From Edwardsiella tarda ATCC 15947 = NBRC 105688 (GTDB taxonomy: Bacteria > Pseudomonadota > Gammaproteobacteria > Enterobacterales > Enterobacteriaceae): 64,000 nucleotides of DNA. Position 1 is the stretch's first letter, and the number at the start of each line of letters is the position of its first letter. Positions 9,540 through 18,661 of the stretch are shown piece by piece. The stretch spans positions 558,001 through 622,000 of the forward strand of contig NZ_CP084506.1 of assembly GCF_003113495.2 (NCBI RefSeq). Direction: 5' to 3'. Position numbers and translations under genes: made by a program. A model generated the notes under the pieces. It searched no databases and was not told the origin of the DNA. It worked only from the letters and a program-made list of their open reading frames with translations.

Positions 9540-10068
9540 GTGTAAGGCGACCGGGGGAGTGTACCCGGTTGCCCGCCTATCGGCTACGTACCGTGTATCG
9601 ATTTGCCAGAGGGGCGCGGCAATGTTATGGTTGCGCCCCCTGATACGCCTTGAGGGCGTCATCACGTATCTGATTTCACCTGGTTGCGTGTCCACGTACC
9701 ATTTTCTCGAATGAAATATTCTAATTCATTTCTCTCTCGCCGCCGAACGGCGTACTCGCCGCTTTTTTGAATAAAACTCATTATAAACATAGTGTTATAT
9801 TTTTATTGGCTGTTATTACTTTCACTTATCATCACTTTTATTCATGCATCGCTGGCTCACTTCCTCGGCTATTCCTCCCGATAAAGTGTGATAGAGTTCT
9901 CATCGTGAGCTGTTGCCATTCCCTGTAGAGGCTTCCTGCGCTGCGGCGGCGACGCACAATTCCTGCGTTTATTCGGTTGAGATCACCGCGCCCGTTCATC
10001 GGGCGACGGCGGCATGCTATTCCCCGTTAAACGCCCTATACACCGACAGGTAAAAATAAAAACGGGTA
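9540..10068 (+). promoter_or_regulatory. gcvP to symporter spacer
   Basis: This 529-bp non-coding stretch holds no supported gene. A weak inverted repeat (ACCGGG/CCCGGT) at about 9550-9568 follows gcvP. An AT-rich segment at 9710-9850 carries the GcvA-like site and is the probable promoter region of the downstream symporter; the precise -35/-10 boxes are uncertain. Confidence 0.5.
9712..9725 (+). promoter_or_regulatory. candidate GcvA binding site upstream of the symporter
   Basis: The 14-mer is identical to the one at 4664-4677 upstream of gcvT. Here it sits inside a longer dyad (AATGAA ... TTCATT, 9710-9730). A shared site suggests co-regulation of glycine uptake and glycine cleavage. Confidence 0.5.
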
Positions 10069-11490
10069 ATGACAGGTATGGACTTTTTGGCACAGTGGGT
10101 TAATCGCATCAATAGTCTGTTGTGGGATGAGCTTTTGATCTTTTTACTCTGTGGCACGGGGATTTATTACACCCTGCGTCTGGGCTTTATCCAGATCCGT
10201 CATTTCGGATCCGGTTTCCGTGCCCTCTTTGGGGGAATGTCGTTGTCCGGTGCGAAGGCGGATAAGCAGGGGATGAGTTCATTCCAGGCCGTCGCCACGG
10301 CGATCGCCGGTCAGGTGGGGACGGGTAACTTAGCCGGTCCGGCAACGGCGATCGTCGCCGGTGGCCCGGGCGCCATCTTCTGGATGTGGGTCTCCTCATT
10401 TCTTGGTATGGCGACCATCTATGCCGAGGCGATCCTGGCGCAGAAATATAAGTCTTTCGATAAACAGGGGCACGTGGTCGGTGGCCCGGCTTATTACATC
10501 GAGCAGGGACTGAAATGCAAATGGTTGGCGGCGCTCTTCTCCGTCCTGATCATCTTCGCCCTGGGTTTCATCGGTAATATGGTGCAATCCAACTCGATCG
10601 CCGCCGCCTTCGAGGGCTCTCTCGGGGTTCCCGGTTGGATCGTCGGGGTGGTGTTGGCCTTGTTGACCGGTGGGGTGATCATGGGGGGGTTGCGTAGCAT
10701 CGCCTCCTTCACCGAGAAGGTCGTGCCGACCATGGCGATCTTTTATCTGGTGGGGGCACTGCTGATCTTGGGTTTGAACGCGCATTACATCCTGCCGGCC
10801 TTTAAGGCGATCTTCGTCGCTGCCTTTAACCCGCAGGCGGTACTCGGTGGCGGGGCAGGTATCGCCATTCAGCAGGCGATGCGCTTTGGTATTGCCCGGG
10901 GTTTGTTCTCTAACGAGGCCGGGATGGGGTCGACACCGCATGCTCACGCGGTGGCGAAGGTGAAACACCCCGAGCAGCAGGGCTTTATCGCCATGATGGG
11001 GGTCTTCGTGGTGTGCGTGATCGTCACCCTGACGGCGTTGGTGATCATTACCTCGGGGATGGCTATGTGGCAGCAGGGCGGCCAGACTCAAGCCTCTTTC
11101 CTCGGCGTCTTCTCTGGCCAGGGGATCGCGGTGACTCAGCAGGCTTACTCTTATGTCTATGGCCACTTTGGTAGCCTGTTTATTTCGGCCTCGTTGTTCT
11201 TCTTCGCCTTCTCGACCATCATCGGTTGGTACTACTATGCGGAGACGAACGTACGTTATCTGTTTAACTCGCAGAAAGCGGTACGGGTCTATCAGCTGTT
11301 GGTGATCGTCTTTATTTTTATCGCGTCGTTCTTCCATGTGGAACTGGTATGGAACATGGCCGATATGTTTAACGGCCTGATGGTGTTGCCGAACCTGGCG
11401 GCGTTGTTACTGTTGTCTCCGGTGGTGATCCGTCTGACGCGTGAGATTGCGACGCGTCGTCATGGTGAGGTGGCGACGGAAGGCGAATAA
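10069..11490 (+). CDS. alanine/glycine:cation symporter (AGCS family, AlsT-like)
   Basis: This is an inner-membrane Na+ (or H+) coupled transporter for alanine or glycine. The 473-residue protein has about 11 hydrophobic segments. It has the N-terminal family block LGTGIYYTLRLGFIQ-like (residues 25-45), the SSFQAVATAIAGQVGTGNLAGPA block near residues 67-90, and GLFSNEAGMGSTPHAHA near residues 280-296. The start is either ATG 10069 or ATG 10078; both ribosome sites are weak, and the later one leaves a more typical AGCS N-terminus. The gene follows gcvTHP and shares the CTAAT 14-mer with gcvT, which points to glycine as the physiological substrate; that part is inference. Confidence 0.9.
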   Translation: MTGMDFLAQWVNRINSLLWDELLIFLLCGTGIYYTLRLGFIQIRHFGSGFRALFGGMSLSGAKADKQGMSSFQAVATAIAGQVGTGNLAGPATAIVAGGPGAIFWMWVSSFLGMATIYAEAILAQKYKSFDKQGHVVGGPAYYIEQGLKCKWLAALFSVLIIFALGFIGNMVQSNSIAAAFEGSLGVPGWIVGVVLALLTGGVIMGGLRSIASFTEKVVPTMAIFYLVGALLILGLNAHYILPAFKAIFVAAFNPQAVLGGGAGIAIQQAMRFGIARGLFSNEAGMGSTPHAHAVAKVKHPEQQGFIAMMGVFVVCVIVTLTALVIITSGMAMWQQGGQTQASFLGVFSGQGIAVTQQAYSYVYGHFGSLFISASLFFFAFSTIIGWYYYAETNVRYLFNSQKAVRVYQLLVIVFIFIASFFHVELVWNMADMFNGLMVLPNLAALLLLSPVVIRLTREIATRRHGEVATEGE

Positions 11491-11534
11491 GCGGCATCGC
11501 AGTGATCTTGATGGTGTGATGTCGAGGCGAGAAG

Positions 11535-11562
11535 ACGGCGGACGGGGTAACCCGGCCGCCGT
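11535..11562. terminator. probable bidirectional terminator hairpin
   Basis: The inverted repeat ACGGCGG/CCGCCGT encloses an inner GGG/CCC pair and a short loop between the convergent symporter and trhA genes. The T-runs are poor, so the terminator role is inferred from position. Confidence 0.5.
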
Positions 11563-11570
11563 TGTCGTTG

Positions 11571-12221
11571 TTAGAGATAGAGATAGATAGCGAAGAAGTG
11601 GCAGGCGCTGCCTCCCAGGACAAAGCCATGCCAGATGGCATGGTTGTAGGGGATGCGTTTGCAGACATAGAAGATGACCCCCAGAGTATAGATGATCCCC
11701 CCTAAGGCCAGCAGGGTGAGTCCACCGCCGGAGAGACGTAGCGCCAGCTGATAGATGACAATCAGCGATAGCCAGCCCATGGTGAGGTAGGTGATCAGTG
11801 ATACCACCTTGAAGCGATGGGCGAAGGCCAGTTTAAAGATGATCCCCGCCAGCGCCAGCGACCAGATCACCGCCATCAGACCACGAGCGAGCGGTGAGTC
11901 TAAGCCGACCAGTAGGAAAGGGGTATAGGTCCCGGCGATCAGGAGATAAATGGCGCAGTGGTCGAAGATCTTCAACCAACGTTTGGCCGTCGGATGTGGA
12001 ATGGCGTGGTAGAGCGTCGAGGCGAGAAACAGCAAGATCATGCTGCCGCCATACAGGCTATAACTGGTGATCGCGGTGGCGTCGGCACCACTGTCGCTGG
12101 CTTGCACCAGCAGGAGCACCAAGCCGACGATCCCCAAGATAAAGCCAATGCCGTGGCTAATGCTATTCGCCACCTCTTCCGCCAAGGAGTAACTCGATAG
12201 GGGGGCGCTGACTGTTGTCAT
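11571..12221 (-). CDS. trhA: TrhA/YqfA membrane protein (hemolysin III family)
   Basis: The protein is a seven-helix inner-membrane protein of the PAQR/hemolysin III family, named for membrane homeostasis of unsaturated fatty acids in E. coli (YqfA). From ATG 12221 it is 216 residues. The ATG 5 codons upstream (12236) overlaps the best Shine-Dalgarno (TGAGG), so 12221 is preferred. Conserved features are SLAEE.ANS.SHGIG (about residues 13-27), the STLYHAIPH metal-histidine block, [17 protein letters not shown], and the C-terminal [17 protein letters not shown]. The position next to ubi/gcv genes matches E. coli. Confidence 0.93.
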   Translation of the reverse strand: MTTVSAPLSSYSLAEEVANSISHGIGFILGIVGLVLLLVQASDSGADATAITSYSLYGGSMILLFLASTLYHAIPHPTAKRWLKIFDHCAIYLLIAGTYTPFLLVGLDSPLARGLMAVIWSLALAGIIFKLAFAHRFKVVSLITYLTMGWLSLIVIYQLALRLSGGGLTLLALGGIIYTLGVIFYVCKRIPYNHAIWHGFVLGGSACHFFAIYLYL

Positions 12222-12574
12222 CGTTAGTAACCTCACAGGGTGAGAGTCGGCCCTAGGTTGTATGCGACCGACCCAAAATTCACGCCCTCTAGGTTAGCTG
12301 AGAACAATTCCAGTGTACACGTGTACGCTAAAAAAGAGTCAGGATGTGTGGCATCCTCACCTCGGCGCGATGTGGCTAGAATCACATATAATCACCATGA
12401 TTATTATTTTTACAACAGCGTAAGGTGTGCATTAGCGGGGTGTACGCCGCGAGAAAAGCATAACCGGCGCAGATATTTTTATCTTATTGAATTCATTGAG
12501 CTGATTTTTAAGTAAAAACTAGACATTTTGCACAGAAAATCGCCAATTTATTAATTTGATAAGAGTCCCAATTA
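12222..12574 (+). other. trhA-tsx divergent spacer, first part
   Basis: The stretch is AT-rich and non-coding. It includes a perfect 12-bp palindrome GTACACGTGTAC (12315-12326), a short hairpin at about 12342-12357 (AGGATG/CATCCT) and a CRP-like site at 12371-12386. It probably carries the promoters of trhA (minus) and of the tsx transcript (plus). Confidence 0.5.
12371..12386 (+). promoter_or_regulatory. candidate CRP site upstream of tsx
   Basis: The sequence TGTGG-CTAGAA-TCACA matches the CRP consensus TGTGA-N6-TCACA at 9 of 10 defined bases. CRP and CytR control tsx in E. coli, so the context fits, although the site is about 410 bp before the tsx start. Confidence 0.6.
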
Positions 12575-12739
12575 ATGTATCATTTCTACGAACTATTTCG
12601 CCGCAAACGTGAACGCAATCGATTACGCTTTTTAAAAACTATTGCTGGATCACGGTTTCTGTATCTGGTTATTTCTATAATGCGCGTGGCCAGCGAGCAG
12701 GCATTAGAGCGAGTGATGGCTGATTTGTGGCGATGTTGA
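12575..12739 (+). CDS. possible small protein (54 residues) upstream of tsx
   Basis: This is an ATG-started frame of 54 codons ending in TGA. The product has a very basic N-terminal region (residues 9-18 rich in Arg/Lys), a hydrophobic stretch FLYLVISIM near residues 28-36, and an amphipathic tail. I do not recognise a family. A weak AAGAG lies about 10 nt upstream. The gene sits 57 bp before tsx in the same direction, so it could be a leader peptide or small membrane-associated protein, or a chance frame. Confidence 0.35.
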   Translation: MYHFYELFRRKRERNRLRFLKTIAGSRFLYLVISIMRVASEQALERVMADLWRC

Positions 12740-12796
12740 CATGTTGTCGTTGTCTCCCTCTGCGCGGGGGAGCTTTTTAAGGTATGTGGCACTCAT

Positions 12797-13672
12797 ATGA
12801 AAAAAACAATTTTAGCTGCGGGCGCGCTGTTATCCTGTCTTACCACCACCAGCATGAATGCAACGGCGGCAGACAACAACGGCGAGTATCTTTCTGATTG
12901 GTGGCACCAGAGCGTCAACGTGGTAGGCAGTTATCACACTCGTTTTGGGCCGTTCCGTACCAATGACGTCTATCTAGAATATGAAGCCTTCGCCAAGAAG
13001 GATTGGCTCGACTTCTATGGCTATGTCGACGTACCGAAGTTCTTCGGGGCCGGTAACAGCGTCGATAAGGGTATCTGGGACAAAGGCTCTCCACTATTCA
13101 TGGAGATCGAGCCGCGTTTCTCCATCGATAAGCTGACCGGCCTGGACCTGGGTTTTGGACCGTTCAAGGAGTGGTACTTCGCGAACGACTATGTCTTCGA
13201 CATGGGGCATAACAGCGCTAACCGCCAGAACACCTGGTATATGGGTCTGGGGACCGACATCGATACGGGCCTGCCGATGAGCCTGTCACTGAACGTGTAC
13301 GGCAAGTATCAGTGGGAAAACTACGGTGCGGCCAACGAGAATAGCTGGGACGGCTATCGGGTGAAGGTGAAATACTTCGTGCCGTTGACCGAGCTGTGGG
13401 GCGGTAACCTGAGCTATATCGGCTTTACCAACTTCGACTTCGGCTCTCGTCTGGGCGACAAGTCTGGCGTCGGTTCTAACGGTAACCAGTTGCGCTCCAA
13501 CAACTCCATCGCCTCCAGCCATATCCTGGCGTTGAACTACACCCATTGGCACTACTCGGTGGTGGCGCGTTACTTCCATAACGGTGGTCAGTGGAAAGAG
13601 GGCGCGGCGCTGGGTGAAGATCTGCATCCGACCGGTTGGGGTTACTACCTGGTGTTGGGTTACAACTTCTAA
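12797..13672 (+). CDS. tsx: nucleoside-specific outer-membrane channel Tsx
   Basis: Tsx is a 12-stranded outer-membrane barrel that lets nucleosides and deoxynucleosides enter the periplasm. The protein is 291 residues with a signal peptide of about 25 residues (cleavage after ...ATAA). Family blocks include [43 protein letters not shown] and the C-terminal [12 protein letters not shown] with the terminal Phe of outer-membrane proteins. A rho-independent terminator follows directly. A CRP-like site lies upstream. Confidence 0.97.
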   Translation: MKKTILAAGALLSCLTTTSMNATAADNNGEYLSDWWHQSVNVVGSYHTRFGPFRTNDVYLEYEAFAKKDWLDFYGYVDVPKFFGAGNSVDKGIWDKGSPLFMEIEPRFSIDKLTGLDLGFGPFKEWYFANDYVFDMGHNSANRQNTWYMGLGTDIDTGLPMSLSLNVYGKYQWENYGAANENSWDGYRVKVKYFVPLTELWGGNLSYIGFTNFDFGSRLGDKSGVGSNGNQLRSNNSIASSHILALNYTHWHYSVVARYFHNGGQWKEGAALGEDLHPTGWGYYLVLGYNF

Positions 13673-13693
13673 TTCCTCTATTTCCGGTGATCT

Positions 13694-13727
13694 AGGCCCC
13701 GTCTCGACGGGGCCTTTTCTTTTTTTG
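13694..13727 (+). terminator. rho-independent terminator of tsx
   Basis: The arms AGGCCCCGTC and GACGGGGCCT (13694-13715) have a 2-nt loop and are followed by a T-rich run to 13726. Confidence 0.9.
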
Positions 13728-13882
13728 CCTGCGGAGGTGTCGTATCCGCCGGCGATTCGCTGCTTATGTCTCCACCGAAAGGGGGAACTGGCGTGGAAAA
13801 TCGAACCGTTTTTTCGCGACCGGTTTTACGCGATGATGGTGGCCGTCGTCTAGCACACATTTTCCCTCTTTAAGGAGCAATC

Positions 13883-14707
13883 ATGACCCGACACCTCAGC
13901 AAGGATACCCAGTTGTGCATGTCATTGGCGGCACGTCCAGGTAACTTCGGTACCCGCTTTCATAACTACCTGTATGATGCTCTCGATCTCGACTACCTGT
14001 ATAAGGCCTTTACGACGCAGGATATCGTGGCCGCCATCGGCGGTGTGCGTGCATTGGGGGTACGCGGTTGTGCCATTTCGATGCCCTTTAAGGAGGCGGT
14101 GATCCCATTAATGGATGAGATGGATGCTTCGGCGGCGGGGATTGGCTCGGTGAATACCATCGTCAATAGTGACGGTTGGCTCAAGGCCTATAACACCGAC
14201 TATATCGCTATCGCTCAACTGCTGCGCCAGTATGCGCTCGATCCGACGCTGACGTTTGCCCTGCACGGCAGTGGTGGGATGGCCAAGGCGGTCGCCTGTG
14301 CCCTCAAGGATGCCGGTTTTACCCGTGGTTATATCGTGGCGAAGAACGCGGTAAGTGGCCAGCAGTTGGCGCAACTCTACGGTTATAGCTGGTGTCAGAC
14401 GCTGCCTCCCGAGGCCTCGGTCGATCTGTTGATCAACGCCACACCGATCGGCATGCTGGGCAGCGAGTTTGCTGGCGTGCTCTCCTTTAGCCCGGAACGC
14501 ATTGCCCACGCCAGCGCGATCTTCGAGGTGGTGGCACAGCCGATCGAGACCCCCTTGGTACAGGCGGCGCGTGCAGCCGGGAAGGTTGTGATCACCGGCG
14601 CCGAAGTCTTCGCCATTCAGGCGGTGGAGCAGTTTGTCTTGTATACCGGCATTCGACCAGAGCATGCCCTGTTCTTACAGGCTGCCGCCTATGCTCGAGG
14701 CGCGTGA
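13883..14707 (+). CDS. shikimate 5-dehydrogenase-like protein (SdhL/HI0607 type)
   Basis: This member of the AroE/YdiB superfamily is an NADP-dependent oxidoreductase; the SdhL group has weak shikimate activity and its true substrate is unknown. The protein is 274 residues. The substrate domain (1-100) has the N-terminal block SKDTQLCMSLAARPGNFGTRFHN, catalytic K70 in SMPFKEAV, N91 and D106. The Rossmann part has LHGSGGMAKAVACAL near residues 127-141 and INATPIGM near 183-190. AAGGAG precedes the ATG. It stands alone between tsx and ygfZ and does not replace aroE, which is not in this window. Confidence 0.88.
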   Translation: MTRHLSKDTQLCMSLAARPGNFGTRFHNYLYDALDLDYLYKAFTTQDIVAAIGGVRALGVRGCAISMPFKEAVIPLMDEMDASAAGIGSVNTIVNSDGWLKAYNTDYIAIAQLLRQYALDPTLTFALHGSGGMAKAVACALKDAGFTRGYIVAKNAVSGQQLAQLYGYSWCQTLPPEASVDLLINATPIGMLGSEFAGVLSFSPERIAHASAIFEVVAQPIETPLVQAARAAGKVVITGAEVFAIQAVEQFVLYTGIRPEHALFLQAAAYARGA

Positions 14708-14723
14708 AGCGCGAGCGTTGGCG

Positions 14724-14751
14724 CTCCCGTCACCCATCAGGGCGACGGGAG
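14724..14751. terminator. hairpin between convergent sdhL-like gene and ygfZ
   Basis: The arms CTCCCGTC and GACGGGAG have inner CCC/GGG pairing around ATCA. The placement between two gene ends suggests a bidirectional terminator, though the T-runs are weak. Confidence 0.6.
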
Positions 14752-14759
14752 ATTGCCGG

Positions 14760-15755
14760 TTACTCGGCTTCGTCGAGCCCATAGGGTAATGGGGCAATGG
14801 TCAGTTGACTGAGGTCGTCGTCGCGTACGCGCAATACGCTGTCGGCGGCGAGATCACTGCTTAAGACCGCCTGAATATAGACTTCACCGTCGGCGAGGCG
14901 CAGCGCGGCCAATACGGTTCCGCTGCGGCGCCAACTGTCGCCTAAGCGCAGTTCGAGATCCTCGCTGGCGTGTGGCAGGCGCCCGGCACTACCACGCAAC
15001 CAGAACAGGGCGCGCCGATTGGCGCCACGGAACTTGGCGCGCGCCACCATCTCTTGGCCACTATAGCATCCCTTATTGAAGCAGATCCCGCCGAGGGCTT
15101 GGAGATTGATCGCCTGTGGCAGGAACTGGTCGCTGCTTGCCTCATCGATGATCGCGAGACCCGCCTCGATATCCAGAGCCAGCCATTGTGCGCCATCGCT
15201 GAGCCGTGCGCGGCCGCTTAACTGCTGGATGATGCGTTTGGCCTCATCTTCATCGTCGCAGATTAACAGGTAGCGCGGCTGAGGTTCGGCGAGGAATAGC
15301 AGTTGACTATGTGCCGCTTGGCGCAATGGGCAAGCCGCATCGGGCAGCTCGCTAAATAACTCACCGAGCGCCTCGCGTGCCTGTGCGCCGGCGAGGCCTA
15401 GCACGATCGCGTGCGGCTCATCGGCGAGGGTGACCTTAGAGAAGACGGCGTATTTCTTCAATTCCAGCAACTGAATTTCAGCTACGCTGCGACGCAGCAG
15501 GTAGGCGAAGCCATCTGCGCGCCGCCACAGGCGTAGCGTACTCCACAGTTTGCCCTTAGCGTCGCAGTGCGCACACAGAGCATGTTGTTGCGCCGTGAGG
15601 GCCGGGACATCAAGGGTGAGCTGGCCTTGCAGGTAACTCTGCGCATCCGCGCCACTGACGCCGACCAGTTGCCAGTCTGTCAGAGCCATCAGGGTGAGCG
15701 GGAGTTGTGCGGCGGCCAGTACGGGCTGCGAGGTGAATTGGGCGTTAAGGTTCAT
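14760..15755 (-). CDS. ygfZ: folate-binding tRNA-modifying / Fe-S protein YgfZ
   Basis: YgfZ is a GcvT-like folate-binding protein that supports Fe-S enzymes such as MiaB. The ATG at 15755 gives 331 residues (E. coli 326); AGGGA lies 8 nt upstream, and the open frame extends 22 codons further without homology. The signature KGCYSGQEMVARAKFRG, with the conserved Cys, is near residues 223-239. The N-terminal block LPLTLMALTDWQL and the HCDAKGKLWSTLRL block match the family. It is divergent from sdhE as in E. coli. Confidence 0.95.
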   Translation of the reverse strand: MNLNAQFTSQPVLAAAQLPLTLMALTDWQLVGVSGADAQSYLQGQLTLDVPALTAQQHALCAHCDAKGKLWSTLRLWRRADGFAYLLRRSVAEIQLLELKKYAVFSKVTLADEPHAIVLGLAGAQAREALGELFSELPDAACPLRQAAHSQLLFLAEPQPRYLLICDDEDEAKRIIQQLSGRARLSDGAQWLALDIEAGLAIIDEASSDQFLPQAINLQALGGICFNKGCYSGQEMVARAKFRGANRRALFWLRGSAGRLPHASEDLELRLGDSWRRSGTVLAALRLADGEVYIQAVLSSDLAADSVLRVRDDDLSQLTIAPLPYGLDEAE

Positions 15756-16325
15756 GATAGTTCCCTGTAAGGTCATATCGGAAGTAGTGTCCATGGTAAG
15801 AAAGCCGGCTCGCGATGCCAATGGTTAATTGCATCCAGGCCACGTCTTGTTCAAGCATTCCCGAGCGTGTGTGCCTACGCCGGGTAACCACGGAGCCTCG
15901 TTAGTGAAGTGGGCGGACCCTATCGTGGGCCAGTCGTACGGTGTCGCGCCAGGTGATGCGTGTCTTATGGCCGTAGCCGGGGCCGCTATGTGGGGTCATG
16001 GCCGCGTCGCGTCTGAGTTTGCTCACCGTGAATGATGAGAGATGCTAACCGAATAGCGTCATCGTCAGAAATAGGCCGTAATTTGAGGATAGTATTGCGT
16101 AACGTATTACAATTGCAGAATAAAAGCGCACAGATAACAAATCTTGTCGTGCTGAAGTAAGGCAAAATATGACAGAGTATGAAGGGATTCCCGCAATGAA
16201 GTGTTTTTTCACGCTAGAATAGAGAGCGATTAGCGACGGGCATAAACCAGGCCGCCACGTGGGGAGGTCCCCCGTCTTTTGTTAGCCGTAGAAAAATTTA
16301 AATATAAAGCCGGAGTGAATGAGTC
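15756..16325 (+). other. ygfZ-sdhE divergent spacer
   Basis: The 570-bp region has no supported gene (a 68-codon frame at 15829 lacks protein character). The right part is AT-rich. TAGAAT at 16215-16220 is a possible -10 for the sdhE transcript; the matching -35 is uncertain. Confidence 0.45.
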
Positions 16326-16592
16326 ATGGATATCAATAATAAAGCACGGGTTCACTGGGCATGCCGCCGCGGAATGCGTGAGCTGGACATCGCCATTATG
16401 CCCTTCTTCGAGCATGAGTATGATGCGATGAGTGACGCCGATAAGCAGACGTTTGTCCGCCTGCTGAACTGTGATGATCCCGAGCTGTTCAAGTGGCTGA
16501 TGAACCAAGGCGTGCCGGAGGATGCCGATCTGGCACGGATGATTACCCTGATTCAGACGCGAAATAAAGCACGTGGCCCCATGGTGCTGTAA
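16326..16592 (+). CDS. sdhE: FAD assembly factor SdhE
   Basis: SdhE promotes covalent attachment of FAD to SdhA and FrdA. The protein is 88 residues, all helical. The diagnostic RGMRELD motif (RGxxE) is at residues 15-21, and [16 protein letters not shown] lies at residues 45-60. It overlaps cptA by 20 bp, the same arrangement as E. coli sdhE-cptA. Confidence 0.96.
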   Translation: MDINNKARVHWACRRGMRELDIAIMPFFEHEYDAMSDADKQTFVRLLNCDDPELFKWLMNQGVPEDADLARMITLIQTRNKARGPMVL

Positions 16593-16995
16593 TGTCCATG
16601 TCTCCTGGCGCACCCAGGTGATCGCGTTGTTGGGATATGGTGCGCTGGTGTTGACGATCCTCCTGGCCCCCTGGCCTGAGAGTTATGGCGTCAGCGCTTT
16701 CTGGTTGCTGCTATTGGTGGTGGTGATCTTCGAGTGTATCCGTAGCCAGCGCCGTATCGCGCGTAATCGCGGGGAGTTGCAATACAGCGCTACGGGAGAG
16801 TGGCGTTGGCAACAGCGTGAGTGGCGGCTTGCCCGCCGGCCGTGGATCAGCGATATGGGCGTATTGTTATTGCTACAAAGCAGCGCCGGGCCGGCACGTC
16901 GACGCCGCCTGTGGTTGGCGGCAGACAGTATGAGCCAGGAGGAGTGGAGTGAGTTACGGGCCCTGTTACTGAACGCTCCCGAGACCAACGACTGA
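16573..16995 (+). CDS. cptA: CptA/YgfX small membrane protein
   Basis: CptA (YgfX) is an inner-membrane protein named as the toxin-like partner of SdhE in E. coli, proposed to affect MreB and FtsZ. The protein is 140 residues from a GTG at 16573, which reproduces the E. coli N-terminal length (VSWR at residues 11-14). Two transmembrane helices lie at about 17-32 and 39-54, then a basic cytosolic domain with [12 protein letters not shown] near residues 113-124. It is translationally coupled to sdhE. Confidence 0.92.
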   Translation: MAPWCCNVHVSWRTQVIALLGYGALVLTILLAPWPESYGVSAFWLLLLVVVIFECIRSQRRIARNRGELQYSATGEWRWQQREWRLARRPWISDMGVLLLLQSSAGPARRRRLWLAADSMSQEEWSELRALLLNAPETND

Positions 16996-17078
16996 GCGTC
17001 GGTATCGTCAAGGGGCCCATCGTTCTTCTCGTGTTTCTTCCAGCGGGGGGAGCGCCTCGGGTATGAGGGGGGCGGGGG

Positions 17079-17597
17079 TTAGAGTAGTTCCGCCGCCTCC
17101 AGCATGATCTGTTGGCACCATTGCTGCAGGCGTGCATCGCTGAGGTCATACTGGTTGGCCTCATCCAAGGCGAGGCCCGCGAAGAGGCGCCCCTCATCCA
17201 GGGTGGCGCGTGAGGCGCTAAACTCGTAGCCCGCCGTCGGCCAATAGCCGACCATGTTGACCCCTAAGGGCAGCAGTTGGTCGTGCAACAATCCGAGTGC
17301 ATCCTGGAACCATTCACCATAGCCTAACTGATCGCCCAACCCATACAACGCCACGATCTTGCCCTGTAGCGGTAGGGTCGGCAGGGTGTCCCATACCGCC
17401 TGCCAATCTTCCTGTAATTCGCCGAAGTCCCAAGTAGGAATGCCGAGGATCAGCATGTCGTACTGGGTCATCGCCGTGATCGGCGTCTCTTTGATGTTAT
17501 GTAGGGTGACCAGATCGGCGCCGAGGATATCGCGAATTTTCTCTGCTGCCATCTCGGTGTAGCAGGTGCTGGAGCCGTAAAAAAGACCGATTTTCAT
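17079..17597 (-). CDS. fldB: flavodoxin 2
   Basis: FldB is a long-chain FMN electron carrier of the cytosol. The protein is 172 residues. The FMN phosphate loop GSSTCYTE is at residues 8-15, the flavin-stacking loops are PTWDFGE near 54-60 and [12 protein letters not shown] near 84-95. It lies divergent from xerD and convergent with cptA, as in E. coli, which separates it from FldA. Confidence 0.95.
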   Translation of the reverse strand: MKIGLFYGSSTCYTEMAAEKIRDILGADLVTLHNIKETPITAMTQYDMLILGIPTWDFGELQEDWQAVWDTLPTLPLQGKIVALYGLGDQLGYGEWFQDALGLLHDQLLPLGVNMVGYWPTAGYEFSASRATLDEGRLFAGLALDEANQYDLSDARLQQWCQQIMLEAAELL

Positions 17598-17734
17598 TGT
17601 GCATTTGCCATGGTTGCCAAAGCGGATAACGTCAGTGTAACAGATTTGAATCCACTGCCGGCATCATGTAGGCTGGCCGACAACGACGCGCCGCACGCGC
17701 TGCGCAAGGTTATCATGGGGATTGAGGAGTCGGA

Positions 17735-18634
17735 GTGCACGAGCAGGATCAGGCGCTGATCGAACAATTTTTGGATGCGTTATGGCTAGAGAAGAATCTG
17801 GCCGAAAATACCTTGGCCTCTTACCGCCAGGATCTGCGTACCCTCGCCGAGTGGCTGGCCTATCATGACCTCTCATTGCTGACGGCGTCGCCCGGCGACC
17901 TGCAGAATTTCTTCGCCCAACGCGTCGATGGTGGCTACAAGGCATCCAGCTCTGCGCGTCTGCTGAGCGCGCTGCGCCGCTGCTACCAGTATCTCTATCG
18001 TGAGACGTTGCGAACTGACGATCCAAGCGCACAGCTGGCGGCGCCGAAGCTGCCGCAGCGGCTGCCGAAAGATCTCTCCGAAGCTCAGGTAGACGCCTTG
18101 CTACAGGCACCGGCGATCGATAATCCGCTAGAGCTACGTGATAAGGCGATGCTGGAGTTGCTGTACGCCACCGGTCTACGCGTTTCCGAGCTGGTTGGCC
18201 TGGGGCAGGAGGATGTCAGTCTGCGCCAAGGGGTGGTACGGGTGATCGGCAAGGGAAACAAGGAGCGCCTGGTGCCGTTGGGCGAAGAGGCGATCTATTG
18301 GATCGAATACTATCTGGAGTATGGTCGTCCCTGGCTGGTGAATGGCCAGACGGTGGCGGCGCTGTTTCCCAGTAATCGTGCGCGCCAGATGACGCGCCAG
18401 ACCTTTTGGCATCGCATCAAGCATTATGCCGTGTTGGCGGGTATCGATACGCAGCGCCTGTCGCCGCACGTATTGCGCCATGCTTTTGCCACCCATCTGT
18501 TGAACCATGGCGCGGATTTACGTGTCGTACAGATGCTCTTGGGGCACAGTGATCTTTCTACCACCCAGATTTATACCCATGTCGCGACGGAGCGGCTCAG
18601 ACAGCTACATCAACAGCATCATCCCCGCGCTTGA
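17735..18634 (+). CDS. xerD: tyrosine recombinase XerD
   Basis: XerD, with XerC, resolves chromosome dimers at dif with FtsK. The protein is 299 residues from GTG 17735 (GAGGAG about 6 nt upstream; E. coli 298). The N-terminal core-binding domain is about 1-95 and the catalytic domain about 110-290. The catalytic set is complete: R149, K173, H245, R248, H271 and nucleophile Y280. It is the housekeeping recombinase, followed by dsbC and recJ in the E. coli order, and not an island integrase. Confidence 0.97.
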   Translation: MHEQDQALIEQFLDALWLEKNLAENTLASYRQDLRTLAEWLAYHDLSLLTASPGDLQNFFAQRVDGGYKASSSARLLSALRRCYQYLYRETLRTDDPSAQLAAPKLPQRLPKDLSEAQVDALLQAPAIDNPLELRDKAMLELLYATGLRVSELVGLGQEDVSLRQGVVRVIGKGNKERLVPLGEEAIYWIEYYLEYGRPWLVNGQTVAALFPSNRARQMTRQTFWHRIKHYAVLAGIDTQRLSPHVLRHAFATHLLNHGADLRVVQMLLGHSDLSTTQIYTHVATERLRQLHQQHHPRA

Positions 18635-18661
18635 GCGGAGGGCAATGCAAAGGAATTGGTT

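Noticed and set aside
10396..11337. 313-codon minus-strand frame
   Set aside because: Antisense of the symporter gene; composition is charged and repetitive in the way of reversed membrane-protein codons.
17735..18634. Integrase of a genomic island
   Set aside because: The protein is XerD in its conserved chromosomal place beside dsbC and recJ.
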